A stretch of 14,007 bases of DNA from an uncultured Collinsella sp. (GCA_902489295.1 CABTZM010000041.1:1-14007); one strand, 5' to 3'. Shown: positions 6,483 through 13,978, numbered from the stretch's first letter. The notes: generated from the letters alone by a model not told the origin. Translations and numbers: made by a program.

Positions 6483-7883
6483 TTATGCCTCCGCGCGGAG
6501 TGGCGCGAAGCTGGCGGTACCGCCCTCGATAACGCTCAGATAGGCACGGCCCGTACGCTTGGCGGTAGAGGACTGCAGGCGCTCGATCTCTTCCTCGAGG
6601 ATCTGATTGACGCGCTCGTGACGACGATTTTCCATAATGCCGGCGGCAATAGCCTCGGCTCGCTCGATGCCCTCGCGCGAGATACGGGCGGTATCCTCGG
6701 GGAACACAGCGCTGTGACGGCCGACATAGGCGGGGGCAGCAGGCTGAGGGGCAGTGACGGGAGCGGGGGCTGCAACAGGAGCAGGCTCGTCGATCTCATC
6801 CAGAATCGCGGTGGCGGCGGCCCACATGTCCTCGTGGCCTGAGTAATCGGCCATGGGGACATCAACCTCGAGCGAAGCGTCCGGAAGGTCGCCGGTGTCG
6901 ATGCGATCTTGGGCATCAATCGATGCGGTGATGGCTGCAGGCTCATCGAGGTCATCGAGATCGATGTCCGCGACACCGGAGATGATAGGCATGCTGGCGA
7001 GGTTTGCGTTGTACGGCGCAGCCTCAGCCGCCTGCTGCTGGGCAGGAGCGCCCCAAAGCGAGCTTTCGGCGGCGCGGCGGGCGGCAACGGCCTCCTCGTC
7101 CGCGGTCATGGCTTCATCAACGTACGAATTATCGGCAGAAGCGTTCGCGTCCGCCGAGGTAGCGCTGTAGGCGTTATTGGCTGCCGCGTTGGCGACGAGT
7201 GCCACGAAAGCCGCCGTGCTGCCCGCAGGGGCGGCCTGGGAGCCAGACACGGCGCGTGCCGCGGCGGCGATGTCGTCGCGATTGAAGGAGCCGGACTGCC
7301 CGCCGTTGGTGAGCTCGTCGATGGCGACTTGATAGACGTCGCGCGAGTGTGCAGGGTCGCAGCTCACCGGCGAATCGTCGTCGAGCATACTGTCGATCAT
7401 AGACCAAGCCTCGTCCTCGTCCATAGCATCTGCGGCTCGAGCGATGGTAGGGACACCATCATCGGCATGACGGCGCTGGAACGCACCAGTCAGGCCGGAA
7501 AGGAATGCCGAGGTAGACTGCTCCGACTGAGCCTGAGAAGCAGAAGTCGCAGCGTAAGGAGTCGCATCCTGCTGCTGAGCTGGAATCGAGGCGGTCTTGA
7601 ACTCGCTTTGATGCTGATTGAGATTGGCGGCACCGCCCATGGCATCGGGCTGGAACAGACGCTCTTCACGCTGCGCACGATACTCGGAGATACCCAGCGA
7701 GGCGGCATAGATGCCCACGCCCGCCACCGCGCCCACGGCGAAGGGAACCGCACCCGCCACGACCGTCTCGTTCACCGACGAAAACGGCAGCGTCGCGGCA
7801 TACATAACCACGGGAGCGGCAAGGCCGATCCCGCACGAAAGTCCGGCAAGGACTGCTCGTTGTGTTGCATCAGAAGAAGCCAT
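6483..7883 (-). CDS. Membrane-anchored acidic low-complexity protein, function unknown
   Basis: A 466-residue protein I do not recognise. Two hydrophobic helices (residues ~10-32 and 41-65) form an N-terminal hairpin. SEYRAQREERLF follows; its positive charges predict that the long C-terminal part faces the cytoplasm. Residues ~80-400 are Ala/Gln/Ser/Asp/Glu-rich, mostly disordered-looking, with acidic patches (DEDEAWSMIDSMLDDDSP; DIDLDDLDEP) and Pro/Ala runs near 360-385. The last ~60 residues look structured: a charged helix (RRHERVNQILEEEIERLQ), then a hydrophobic tail, RAYLSVIEGGTASF. ATG 7883 is preferred because GGGGAG lies six bases upstream; the alternative TTG at 7910 has no better site. 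It is first in a two-gene operon with the VanZ-like gene. The architecture suggests an envelope-associated scaffold, but that is inference. Confidence 0.8.
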   Translation of the reverse strand: MASSDATQRAVLAGLSCGIGLAAPVVMYAATLPFSSVNETVVAGAVPFAVGAVAGVGIYAASLGISEYRAQREERLFQPDAMGGAANLNQHQSEFKTASIPAQQQDATPYAATSASQAQSEQSTSAFLSGLTGAFQRRHADDGVPTIARAADAMDEDEAWSMIDSMLDDDSPVSCDPAHSRDVYQVAIDELTNGGQSGSFNRDDIAAAARAVSGSQAAPAGSTAAFVALVANAAANNAYSATSADANASADNSYVDEAMTADEEAVAARRAAESSLWGAPAQQQAAEAAPYNANLASMPIISGVADIDLDDLDEPAAITASIDAQDRIDTGDLPDASLEVDVPMADYSGHEDMWAAATAILDEIDEPAPVAAPAPVTAPQPAAPAYVGRHSAVFPEDTARISREGIERAEAIAAGIMENRRHERVNQILEEEIERLQSSTAKRTGRAYLSVIEGGTASFAPLRAEA

Positions 7884-8019
7884 GAGCTCTCCCCATCTTC
7901 CAGCACCCAAATCGCATCATTCAGTTGGCTGCGCGAGAGAAGATGAAGCGGGGCTATGCCCCAAAGCAACGGTATATGGTTCGTTTCATCTGCGTTTTCC
8001 GTCGCGAAGCTTAAAAGCT

Positions 8020-8048
8020 ATTATGCGAAACCGCCCCGTCGATTGCAA
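8020..8048 (-). promoter_or_regulatory. Promoter of the acidic-protein/VanZ operon
   Basis: On the minus strand, -35 TTGCAA (8043-8048) and -10 CATAAT (8020-8025) are separated by exactly 17 bases. The predicted start near 8012 gives a 5' leader of about 130 nt before ATG 7883. Confidence 0.7.
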
Positions 8049-8125
8049 GCGACGATGTCGGATTGAAACGGGAAACCTGCTGCTCGTCGGTCTTATGGTT
8101 AAAAATAAGCGCGGATACGCGATAT

Positions 8126-8158
8126 GGAAAAGGGTCGAGGCGCAAACCCCGACCCTTT
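8126..8158 (-). terminator. Intrinsic terminator after rho
   Basis: AAAGGGTCG (8129-8137) and CGACCCTTT (8150-8158) form a 9-bp stem, extended inward by two more pairs after one mismatch. On the minus strand TTTTCC follows. It lies about 40 bases beyond the rho stop codon. Confidence 0.82.
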
Positions 8159-8195
8159 ACCGCATTGATGACTATCGCTGCGTGTGGATGACAAC

Positions 8196-10751
8196 CTAGA
8201 ACGTCTGCTCGTAGTCGCTGTGTTTTTTGGCCGAACGCACCAAGAACTCCTGGTTGGTGTTGGTGCCCTTAAGACCCTTGATAAACGACGCGGCTGCGCG
8301 CTCGGTGTTGTTCATGCCGGCAAGAATGCGACGCAGACCAAAGACAAACGGGCGCATCTGCTCGTCGACCAACAGGTCCTCGTTACGCGTACCGGAGGCA
8401 ACAGGGTCGATAGCCGGGAAGATACGGCGGTCGGCCAGGTCGCGGTCGAGCTTAAGCTCCATGTTGCCGGTGCCCTTGAACTCCTCAAAGATGACTTCGT
8501 CCATCTTGGAACCGGTGTCGATGAGGGCAGAGGCCAGGATGGTGAGCGAGCCACCGTTCTCGATATTACGGGCTGCGCCCAGGAAGCGCTTGGGCGGATA
8601 CAGGGCCGCCGAATCGACGCCGCCCGAAAGGATGCGGCCCGAGGCGGGCGCCGCCAAGTTGTAGGCGCGGGCAAGACGCGTGATGGAGTCGAGCACCACC
8701 ACGACGTCGCCACCCAGCTCCACGATGCGCTTGGCGCGCTCGATGACGAGCTCTGCCACACGAGTGTGGTTGTCGGCGGGCATATCGAAGGTCGACGCCA
8801 CAACCTCACCCTTGATGGAACGCTGCATATCGGTGACCTCTTCGGGGCGCTCGTCGACGAGCAGGCAGATGAGGTGCACCTCGGGGTTGTTAATCGAGAT
8901 AGACTGGCAGATCTTCTTGAGGATCGTGGTCTTGCCGGCCTTAGGCGGGGACACGATCAGGCCACGCTGACCCTTGCCGATCGGCGACACGATGTCGATG
9001 GCGCGACCGGTAATGGAGTCCTTGCCGTGCTCCATGCGCAGCGGCTCGTTGGGATAGACCGGGGTGAGGTCACCAAACTTGGGGCGATTGCGAATCTGCT
9101 CGGGGTCCAGACCGTTGACGGTCGTGATCTTGGCGAGGCCGGCGCGCTTGTCGCCGCCGCGCGAAGGACGCAGCGAGCCCTCGATGACGTCGCCCGTGCG
9201 CAGGCGCGCGGAGCGGATGAGGTAGGCGGGCACGAAGGCGTCGTCGTTGGACTTCATGTAGCCGTGAGCATGGATGATGCCGGAGCTATCCGGGCGAATC
9301 TGCAGGATGCCCTTGATGTCGCGGAAGCCCTCGGCCTTCGCGGCGGTGGTGTAGATCTCTTCGACGAGTTCGGCCTTCTTCTTGCCGGTCGTCTCAATCT
9401 CGAACTCCTTGGCCTTCTCGCGCAGCTCGGCGACCTTCATGGCCGCGAGCTCCTCGCGCGAAAGCGTGGGCTCAGTCGGAGCGGCATTGCGCTCCTTATT
9501 GCGCTGCTTGCGGTCGCGCTGACGGTTGCGGCGATCGTTGTTGCGCTCGTCCTTGCGGTCGCTGCGGTCGTCATTGCGCTTGTGCTGGCGACGGTTGGGG
9601 CGAGCGCCGTCTTCGGCCTCGGCGGGCGCGGTGCCATCGATTGCGGAGGCGTCTTCGTTAACCGAAGCATCATCGCTGGCCTCGGCATTGGAATCGCCCT
9701 GCGGCTCGGCCTCGGCATGCTGCTCGGCGGCCTTGGCCTTAGCGGACTTCTTGCGACCGCGCTTGGGCTTCTCGGACGCAGACTGTTCGACGTCTTGGGG
9801 CTCGGCGGCATCAGTCGATGCATCGGCGGTCGTCTCGTCGGAATCCTCGGACGTACCCTTCTTGGCAGCCTTAGCCTTGGACGTGCGCTTAACAGCGGTG
9901 CGACGGCTGCGACCGGGGCGGACGTCGGCGGGCTCGGCATCGGCGGGAGCGGCCTCGGAAGTCGTAGCATCCTGGACGGGCGCGTCGGCAGCGGTTGCAG
10001 GCTCGGCGGTCGCCGCAGCATCCCGAGCGGCGGCGGCTGCGGCTGCGGCCTTCTCCGCCTCGACGAAAGCCTTGGGCTTGCGACCGCGACGGTGCGGGCG
10101 CAAAGCCGGATCGACAACGGGAACTTCGCTGGCCTCGGCAGGCGCAGCGGGCTCAACAGGCGATGTGCCCTCCCCTGCCGCGGAACGGACCGAAGCCTCA
10201 GCGAGCTCGGGGGTTACCTGATCGGCAACCTGCTCGGCCTTAGCAGCCGTGCGACGGCGTGTGCGCGGTACCGGCTTCTCGGTTGGCTGGTCGGCGACAG
10301 GGGTCTCGGGTAAAGACGGAGCTGCGAGCTCAGTCAGAGCCGCGGCCTCACGCTCGGCAGCACGACGGCGGGCGCGCACCACCTGAGCCTCGCTAATCTG
10401 CGCCAACGCACGTGCCTGCGCGACCTCATCGGAAATCGGCGCCGAGGAGTCAGCTGCAACGGTGCGCTTGGCGCGCGTCGTGCGCGTGGTACGGCGCTTG
10501 GGTTTGGTGACCTCCTCGCCGTCAGCGGCAGGCTTGGCCGTGCGGCGCGTGCGCTTGGGCTTTGCCGGAGCAGCCTCCTCACCAGTTGCAGGCACGGCCC
10601 TCTCAGCCGCTGCAGGCGTAGGCGTCGAAGCAGCCTCAGGCGTCTCAGAAGCCGAGGCTTGCGCGGGCGCCGCGACCTGGTCCGACGCAACCGGTGCAGC
10701 GGGAGCGGCTTGCGTCGTCGTTATTTCGTTTTCTTGCTGTTGATCAGACAC
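8196..10751 (-). CDS. rho: Transcription termination factor Rho with long N-terminal extension
   Basis: An 851-residue ATP-dependent RNA helicase that ends transcription at Rho-dependent sites. The conserved core occupies residues ~428-851, about the size of whole E. coli Rho (419). It has a Rho_N helical module (LSREELAAMKVAELREKAKEF), then the cold-shock-like RNA-binding domain (GILQIRPDSSGIIHAHGY). Walker A is PPKAGKTT with Lys607, Walker B is VVVVLDS with Asp688, and SALIDTGSKMDEVIFEEFKGTGN marks the Q/R-loop end. Residues 1-427 are a low-complexity Ala/Pro/Glu extension with repeated basic patches (RRGRKPKAF, KPKRGRKKSA). An Asn/Asp/Arg/Lys-rich stretch lies at ~385-422. Insertions and extensions of this kind are known in actinobacterial Rho, but this one doubles the protein. 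The start is GTG 10751; no in-frame ATG exists before the core, and the Shine-Dalgarno is weak. It has its own promoter and terminator. Confidence 0.97.
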   Translation of the reverse strand: MSDQQQENEITTTQAAPAAPVASDQVAAPAQASASETPEAASTPTPAAAERAVPATGEEAAPAKPKRTRRTAKPAADGEEVTKPKRRTTRTTRAKRTVAADSSAPISDEVAQARALAQISEAQVVRARRRAAEREAAALTELAAPSLPETPVADQPTEKPVPRTRRRTAAKAEQVADQVTPELAEASVRSAAGEGTSPVEPAAPAEASEVPVVDPALRPHRRGRKPKAFVEAEKAAAAAAAARDAAATAEPATAADAPVQDATTSEAAPADAEPADVRPGRSRRTAVKRTSKAKAAKKGTSEDSDETTADASTDAAEPQDVEQSASEKPKRGRKKSAKAKAAEQHAEAEPQGDSNAEASDDASVNEDASAIDGTAPAEAEDGARPNRRQHKRNDDRSDRKDERNNDRRNRQRDRKQRNKERNAAPTEPTLSREELAAMKVAELREKAKEFEIETTGKKKAELVEEIYTTAAKAEGFRDIKGILQIRPDSSGIIHAHGYMKSNDDAFVPAYLIRSARLRTGDVIEGSLRPSRGGDKRAGLAKITTVNGLDPEQIRNRPKFGDLTPVYPNEPLRMEHGKDSITGRAIDIVSPIGKGQRGLIVSPPKAGKTTILKKICQSISINNPEVHLICLLVDERPEEVTDMQRSIKGEVVASTFDMPADNHTRVAELVIERAKRIVELGGDVVVVLDSITRLARAYNLAAPASGRILSGGVDSAALYPPKRFLGAARNIENGGSLTILASALIDTGSKMDEVIFEEFKGTGNMELKLDRDLADRRIFPAIDPVASGTRNEDLLVDEQMRPFVFGLRRILAGMNNTERAAASFIKGLKGTNTNQEFLVRSAKKHSDYEQTF

Positions 10752-10895
10752 AGTGTTTGCTCAACTTTCTTTTCAAGCCCTGTGATCACATGCTCCCTGC
10801 ATAAACCTTCAGGGCGGCTAAACAGTCTAGCTCCGTCAAATACCGACGGACATCATTGATCTGTATCGAGATATTTGCGTCATATACGCAGCGTT

Positions 10896-10923
10896 AGTGT
10901 AACACAACCGCCGCCACCTGCAA
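10896..10923 (-). promoter_or_regulatory. Promoter of rho
   Basis: On the minus strand, -35 TTGCAG (10918-10923) and -10 TACACT (10896-10901) are 16 bases apart. The predicted start near 10889 leaves a 5' leader of about 138 nt before GTG 10751. rho genes are commonly autoregulated through their leader, so this length is notable, but no terminator is visible inside it. Confidence 0.65.
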
Positions 10924-10931
10924 CTTAGTCA

Positions 10932-10975
10932 TTGGGGACGTTCTTAAACGACTAGTCAAAAGGGACACTCTTTGG
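10932..10975. repeat. Degenerate REP-like GGGGAC motif pair
   Basis: Two related copies occur in the same orientation: GGGGACGTTCTT near 10935 and GGGACACTCTT near 10963. They recall the GGGGACAGG-type repeats found intergenically in many bacteria, and the intact palindromic copy at the window end. They lie between the rho promoter and the inverted-repeat element. Origin by decay of a repeat is inference. Confidence 0.4.
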
Positions 10976-11007
10976 TTTAACACCCACAAACCTAACTGCC
11001 TCCGCCA

Positions 11008-11157
11008 AAACTATGGCGGTTTACTACGATGAATCGCTCAACCACGACCACTCCGAAACTTGTTGAACTAAAACCGCAGGTAGATGCCTTGCACTTTTTA
11101 GCAAAAAGCCGGCGTGGTTAGAATTCCTCAATTCATCGTAGTAAACCGGCATAGTTT
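11008..11157. repeat. 150-bp element with 27-nt near-perfect terminal inverted repeats (MITE-like)
   Basis: The left arm (11008-11034) and right arm (11131-11157) are inverted copies matching at 26 of 27 positions; both carry GGTTTACTACGATGAAT. Further in, AACCACG (near 11039) and CGTGGTT (11113-11119) pair again, offset by 5 versus 11 unpaired bases. The central ~65 bases contain no useful frame. No clear target-site duplication is visible, and no T-run follows the arms, so it is not an ordinary terminator. It could be a non-autonomous mobile element, a dispersed cruciform repeat or a structured RNA. Confidence 0.75.
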
Positions 11158-11202
11158 CGTATTTCCAGCAGTTCCAAATTCATCAATACGTCGGCGTTTG
11201 CG

Positions 11203-11235
11203 AAAAAAGCCCGACCTCCGCATGGGAGATCGGGC
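11203..11235 (-). terminator. Intrinsic terminator after argS
   Basis: On the minus strand an 11-bp stem (11225-11235 with 11209-11219, one T-G pair) closes a 5-nt loop and is followed by six T (complement of 11203-11208). It lies about 50 bases after the argS stop. Confidence 0.93.
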
Positions 11236-11283
11236 ATATAGAGCTCAGCAAAGCCGAACCTACACGGTCAAACGACCCGTAGA

Positions 11284-13137
11284 TTACATCTGCTCGGGTG
11301 CGGAAACGCCAACGAGGGTAAGCACCAGGGCGAGCGTCACGCGGACGGCATCACAAGCGGCCAGACGGGCACGCGAAAGCTCGGGGTCGACGGGACGGCC
11401 CTCGCTCGGCAGAACCTGGCAGGCAGCGTAGAAGCTGTGGAAGTCACCGGCGAGCTCCTCGGCAAAGTGCGTAAGACGGAACGGAGCGCGGTCGCGAGCG
11501 CAGCTACCGATAAGGTTGGTGAGCTCGTTGAGCTTGCGCGAAAGGGCAAGCTCGGTCGGGTCGGTCAGCAGCGAGTAATCGACGTTCTCGCCAATGGCCT
11601 TGGCGGCAACGGCCTTCATGCCCATCTCGTCGGCCTGCTCAGGCGTTACGTCAGCGGCACGGCGCAGGATGGAGCAGACGCGAGCGTGAGCGTACTGCAC
11701 GTAATAGACCGGGTTGGAGTTGTCGCGCTTCTTAACGGCCTCAATGTCGAAGTCGACCATCTGGTTGGAGCTCTTGGAGATGAGCGTGTAGCGAGCGGCA
11801 TCGGAGCCGACCTCGTCGACGAGCTCCTGCAGGGTCACCATGGTGCCCTTGCGCTTGGACATACGGACGGGCTTGCCGTTACGCAGCAGGTTGACGAGCT
11901 GGCCCAGTAGAACCTCGAACTTGCCGGGGTAACCCAGAGCGTCGCAGACGCAGCGGACGCGCTCGATGTAACCGTGGTGGTCGGCGCCCCAGATGTCGAT
12001 GACGTGATCGACGCGCTGGAACTTATCCCAGTGATAGGCGACGTCGGAGGCGAAGTAGGTGTACTCGCCGTCGGACTTGATCAGGACGCGGTCCTTGTCG
12101 TCGCCCAGATCGGTGGAGCGGAACCACAGGGCGCCGTCCTTGGTGTAGAGGTAGCCCATCTTGTCGAGCTTCTCAAAAGCGCGGTCGACGGCGGAGGTGC
12201 CGGCGGTCTCGCCCTCGGTGTCCTTCACATACAGCGAGCGCTCGGAGTACCAACGGTCAAAGTCGCAGTTGACGGCGTGGCAGAGGTCGCGCATGTTGTC
12301 GACCATCTTCACGTAGCCGCGCTCACGGAAGCTCTCCATACGCTCCTGCGGATCGGCGTCGACCCACTTGTCGCCGTCGGTGCGCCAGAACTCGGCGGCC
12401 TCGTCGATGATGTAGTCGCCGCCGTAAGAGTCCTTGCCCAAGGTCTCGGCAAAGTTGTCCTGATACGGATGGGTCTCGGGGTGCTCGTCGTTCTCGTCGG
12501 CAACAAAGGCGTCACGGTCGGCGATCAGCAGCTTGTGAGCCTCGTCGATATCAACGCCCTGCTTGGCGATGATGTCGGCAAGCTGCATATAGCGCGTGCT
12601 GATGGAGTTGCCGAAGGTGTTCATCTGAGAGCCGTGGTCATTGATGTAGAACTCACGCTGGATGTCGTAACCGGCGTGGTCCATGACGCGGCAAAGGGAG
12701 TCGCCCAGAGCGGCCCAGCGGCCGTGACCAATGTGCATGGGGCCGACGGGGTTGGCGGAAACGAACTCGACCTGGGTCTTCAGGCCACCACCGACGTTGG
12801 ACTTAGCGAAGTCCATGCCCTTCTCGCGAGCCTCGCCAAAGATGGCATTCTTGACGGCAACGGAGAGGTAGAAGTTGATGAAACCGGGGCCTGCGATCTC
12901 AACCTTCTCGATCGCGGGATCCTCGGGCATATGGGCAACGATGGCCTCGGCGATCTTGCGCGGGGCGCAGTGGGCCAGCTTGGCGGACTTCAGGGCCATG
13001 GTAGAGGTCCACTCGCCATGAGAAGTGTCAGCCGGTCGCTCGATAGCGCAATCGTCAAGTTCAAATGCGGAAAGGTCGCCGGCCTCCTGGGCCGCAGCAA
13101 GCGCAGCGCGTACCAGCTCTTCAATCTTCTCGGGCAT
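11284..13137 (-). CDS. argS: Arginyl-tRNA synthetase
   Basis: A 617-residue class I aminoacyl-tRNA synthetase that charges tRNA-Arg with arginine. An N-terminal Add1-type domain covers about residues 1-90 (PEKIEELVRAALAAA, AGPGFINFYL). The catalytic core has VEFVSANPVGPMHIGHGRW, with HIGH at 135-138. The second signature is MSKRKGTMVTLQEL, at 426-431 for MSKRKG; this KMSKS-equivalent is intact enough for function. The C-terminal ~120 residues are the DALR anticodon-binding domain (YAHARVCSILRRA; THFAEELAGDFHSFYAACQVL) ending in the typical VGVSAPEQM. ATG 13137 is chosen because AAGGAGGA sits directly upstream (13141-13148 region); the open frame continues further but has no comparable site. 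The gene is transcribed alone and diverges from carD. Confidence 0.97.
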   Translation of the reverse strand: MPEKIEELVRAALAAAQEAGDLSAFELDDCAIERPADTSHGEWTSTMALKSAKLAHCAPRKIAEAIVAHMPEDPAIEKVEIAGPGFINFYLSVAVKNAIFGEAREKGMDFAKSNVGGGLKTQVEFVSANPVGPMHIGHGRWAALGDSLCRVMDHAGYDIQREFYINDHGSQMNTFGNSISTRYMQLADIIAKQGVDIDEAHKLLIADRDAFVADENDEHPETHPYQDNFAETLGKDSYGGDYIIDEAAEFWRTDGDKWVDADPQERMESFRERGYVKMVDNMRDLCHAVNCDFDRWYSERSLYVKDTEGETAGTSAVDRAFEKLDKMGYLYTKDGALWFRSTDLGDDKDRVLIKSDGEYTYFASDVAYHWDKFQRVDHVIDIWGADHHGYIERVRCVCDALGYPGKFEVLLGQLVNLLRNGKPVRMSKRKGTMVTLQELVDEVGSDAARYTLISKSSNQMVDFDIEAVKKRDNSNPVYYVQYAHARVCSILRRAADVTPEQADEMGMKAVAAKAIGENVDYSLLTDPTELALSRKLNELTNLIGSCARDRAPFRLTHFAEELAGDFHSFYAACQVLPSEGRPVDPELSRARLAACDAVRVTLALVLTLVGVSAPEQM

Positions 13138-13479
13138 AGATCCTCCTTGTGTTAAAGCCCCCGAGCTCTTGGTCACTCGTAGGGCAAAAGCCAGAGTTTG
13201 TAGCACTCTATCACAAGCGAGGGGCACTGTCGCAGGGTAAAGCCAATCGAAATTGCATATGCACAAAATTGACTACAGCTTGTATGGAGTCACTCAAAGA
13301 TGCCGGTCTGCCTGCAGATTATGCACGCGTTGAAAATGCATAAAGGTGTGAATGAGCTGTGTCTTTTATCGAATACTCTTACCTATCAGAGTTGTGTGCT
13401 TTTCCTGCATAAAGTGAGGATTTGCGCACGTCAGCGTGTTATTCTAGACATACGTAAATTCGTATAAGTTGGAGGTAGC
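13138..13479. other. Divergent intergenic region between argS and carD
   Basis: About 340 bases carrying the start signals of both genes but no credible coding frame. I could not assign a convincing -35/-10 pair to either gene. No T-box signature was recognised upstream of argS. The main structure is a cluster of TGCATA half-sites, listed separately. A TACG/CGTA dyad (13451-13464) lies close before the carD Shine-Dalgarno GGAGG (13471-13475). Confidence 0.65.
13254..13412. promoter_or_regulatory. Cluster of TGCATA half-sites, candidate operators
   Basis: Five copies of TGCATA or its complement occur in 160 bases. Two overlap in the palindrome TGCATATGCA (13254-13263). TTATGCA (13319-13325) and TGCATAA (13337-13343) form a 7-bp inverted repeat with an 11-base spacer. 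TGCATAA occurs again at 13406-13412. By base count about 0.1 copies would be expected in this length, so a regulator binding here is plausible. The motif is loosely like an ArgR box core but does not match it closely. Confidence 0.4.
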
Positions 13480-13965
13480 ATGTTCTCAATCGGTCAACAC
13501 GTCATTCATCCGGGTCAGGGAGTCTGCACCGTCGTCGGTTTTAGGGACGACACGCCGCAGCCCATGCTGTTGCTCGAGACCAAGCAGGGACATGCGCAGA
13601 CGATCCTCATGTACCCCGTGGCGCAGGCCGACCGTTTGCATGCCGCCATCTCCCAGCAAGACGCCGAGCACCTGCTGAGCCACTACGACGAGCTGGAGTG
13701 CGACACCTTTACCGAGCGCAACAGCTCGCTGGAGGAGACGCACTTTAAGCAGCAGCTCAAGCTGGGCGCGCCCGAGACGGTCCGCGTGGCAAAAACCATG
13801 ATGCACCGTATTCGCCAGGCCGAGGAAGCAGATAAAAAGCCCAGCTCTTACTACATGCGCGTACTCAAGGAAGCCAAGCGCCGCTCCATCGAGGAGTTCG
13901 CCGTGGCCCTGGGCGTCACCGAGGAGGACGCCGAAGCCCGTCTAGCCCAAGCCGCCCTCAACTAA
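13480..13965 (+). CDS. CarD/CdnL-family RNA polymerase-binding transcription factor
   Basis: A 161-residue protein, the same length class as mycobacterial CarD (162). Residues 1-~60 form the Tudor-like RNA-polymerase-interacting domain: FSIGQHVIHPGQGVCTVVGF is the family's opening, and MLLLETKQG and ILMYPV are its strands. Residues ~75-161 form the helical DNA-contacting domain (LKLGAPETVRVAKTMMHRI; PSSYYMRVLKEAKRRSIEEFAVAL). Family members bind the RNA polymerase beta subunit and stabilise or tune open complexes at promoters. ATG 13480 is supported by GGAGG at 13471-13475. The gene lacks tryptophan entirely, including where CarD proteins normally carry the fork-wedging Trp (Trp85 in M. tuberculosis); by alignment by eye a Glu or Leu lies there. 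It may therefore be a divergent paralogue with altered activity. Confidence 0.9.
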   Translation: MFSIGQHVIHPGQGVCTVVGFRDDTPQPMLLLETKQGHAQTILMYPVAQADRLHAAISQQDAEHLLSHYDELECDTFTERNSSLEETHFKQQLKLGAPETVRVAKTMMHRIRQAEEADKKPSSYYMRVLKEAKRRSIEEFAVALGVTEEDAEARLAQAALN

Positions 13966-13978
13966 CCTGCCAAATACC

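Larger units (their letters stand above)
7884..8195. other. Intergenic region between the acidic-protein operon and rho
   Basis: About 310 bases without a convincing gene. It holds the rho terminator (8126-8158), the promoter of the minus-strand operon (8020-8048) and a leader of about 130 nt for that operon. The leader contains a small GGGGC-TAT-GCCCC hairpin (7950-7962). No riboswitch fold was recognised. Confidence 0.7.
10752..11283. other. Long intergenic region between argS and rho
   Basis: About 530 bases without a credible gene on either strand. From rho outward it holds a rho leader (~140 nt) with small dyads (TCCGTC/GACGGA around 10831-10849; TGCGT/ACGCA at 10876-10890), then the rho promoter. 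Beyond these are GGGGAC-type motifs (10932-10975), a 150-bp inverted-repeat element (11008-11157) and the argS terminator (11203-11235). Confidence 0.75.

Noticed and set aside
6909..7946. A 345-codon plus-strand frame opposite the acidic membrane protein
   Set aside because: It is Arg/Gly-rich with no motif. The minus-strand frame has membrane helices, a ribosome-binding site, a promoter and an operon partner, so it is the real gene.
8184..10313. A 709-codon open frame on the plus strand opposite rho
   Set aside because: It is antisense to the conserved Rho core, has a repetitive Leu/Gly/Arg composition and no family motif; it is a by-product of GC-rich codon use.
11974..13155. A 393-codon open frame on the plus strand opposite argS
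   Set aside because: It lies wholly antisense to arginyl-tRNA synthetase, has Val/Gly/Asp-rich composition typical of shadow frames, and no ribosome-binding site.
13138..13270. T-box riboswitch upstream of argS
   Set aside because: No T-box core sequence, specifier stem or antiterminator/terminator pair was found in the leader.
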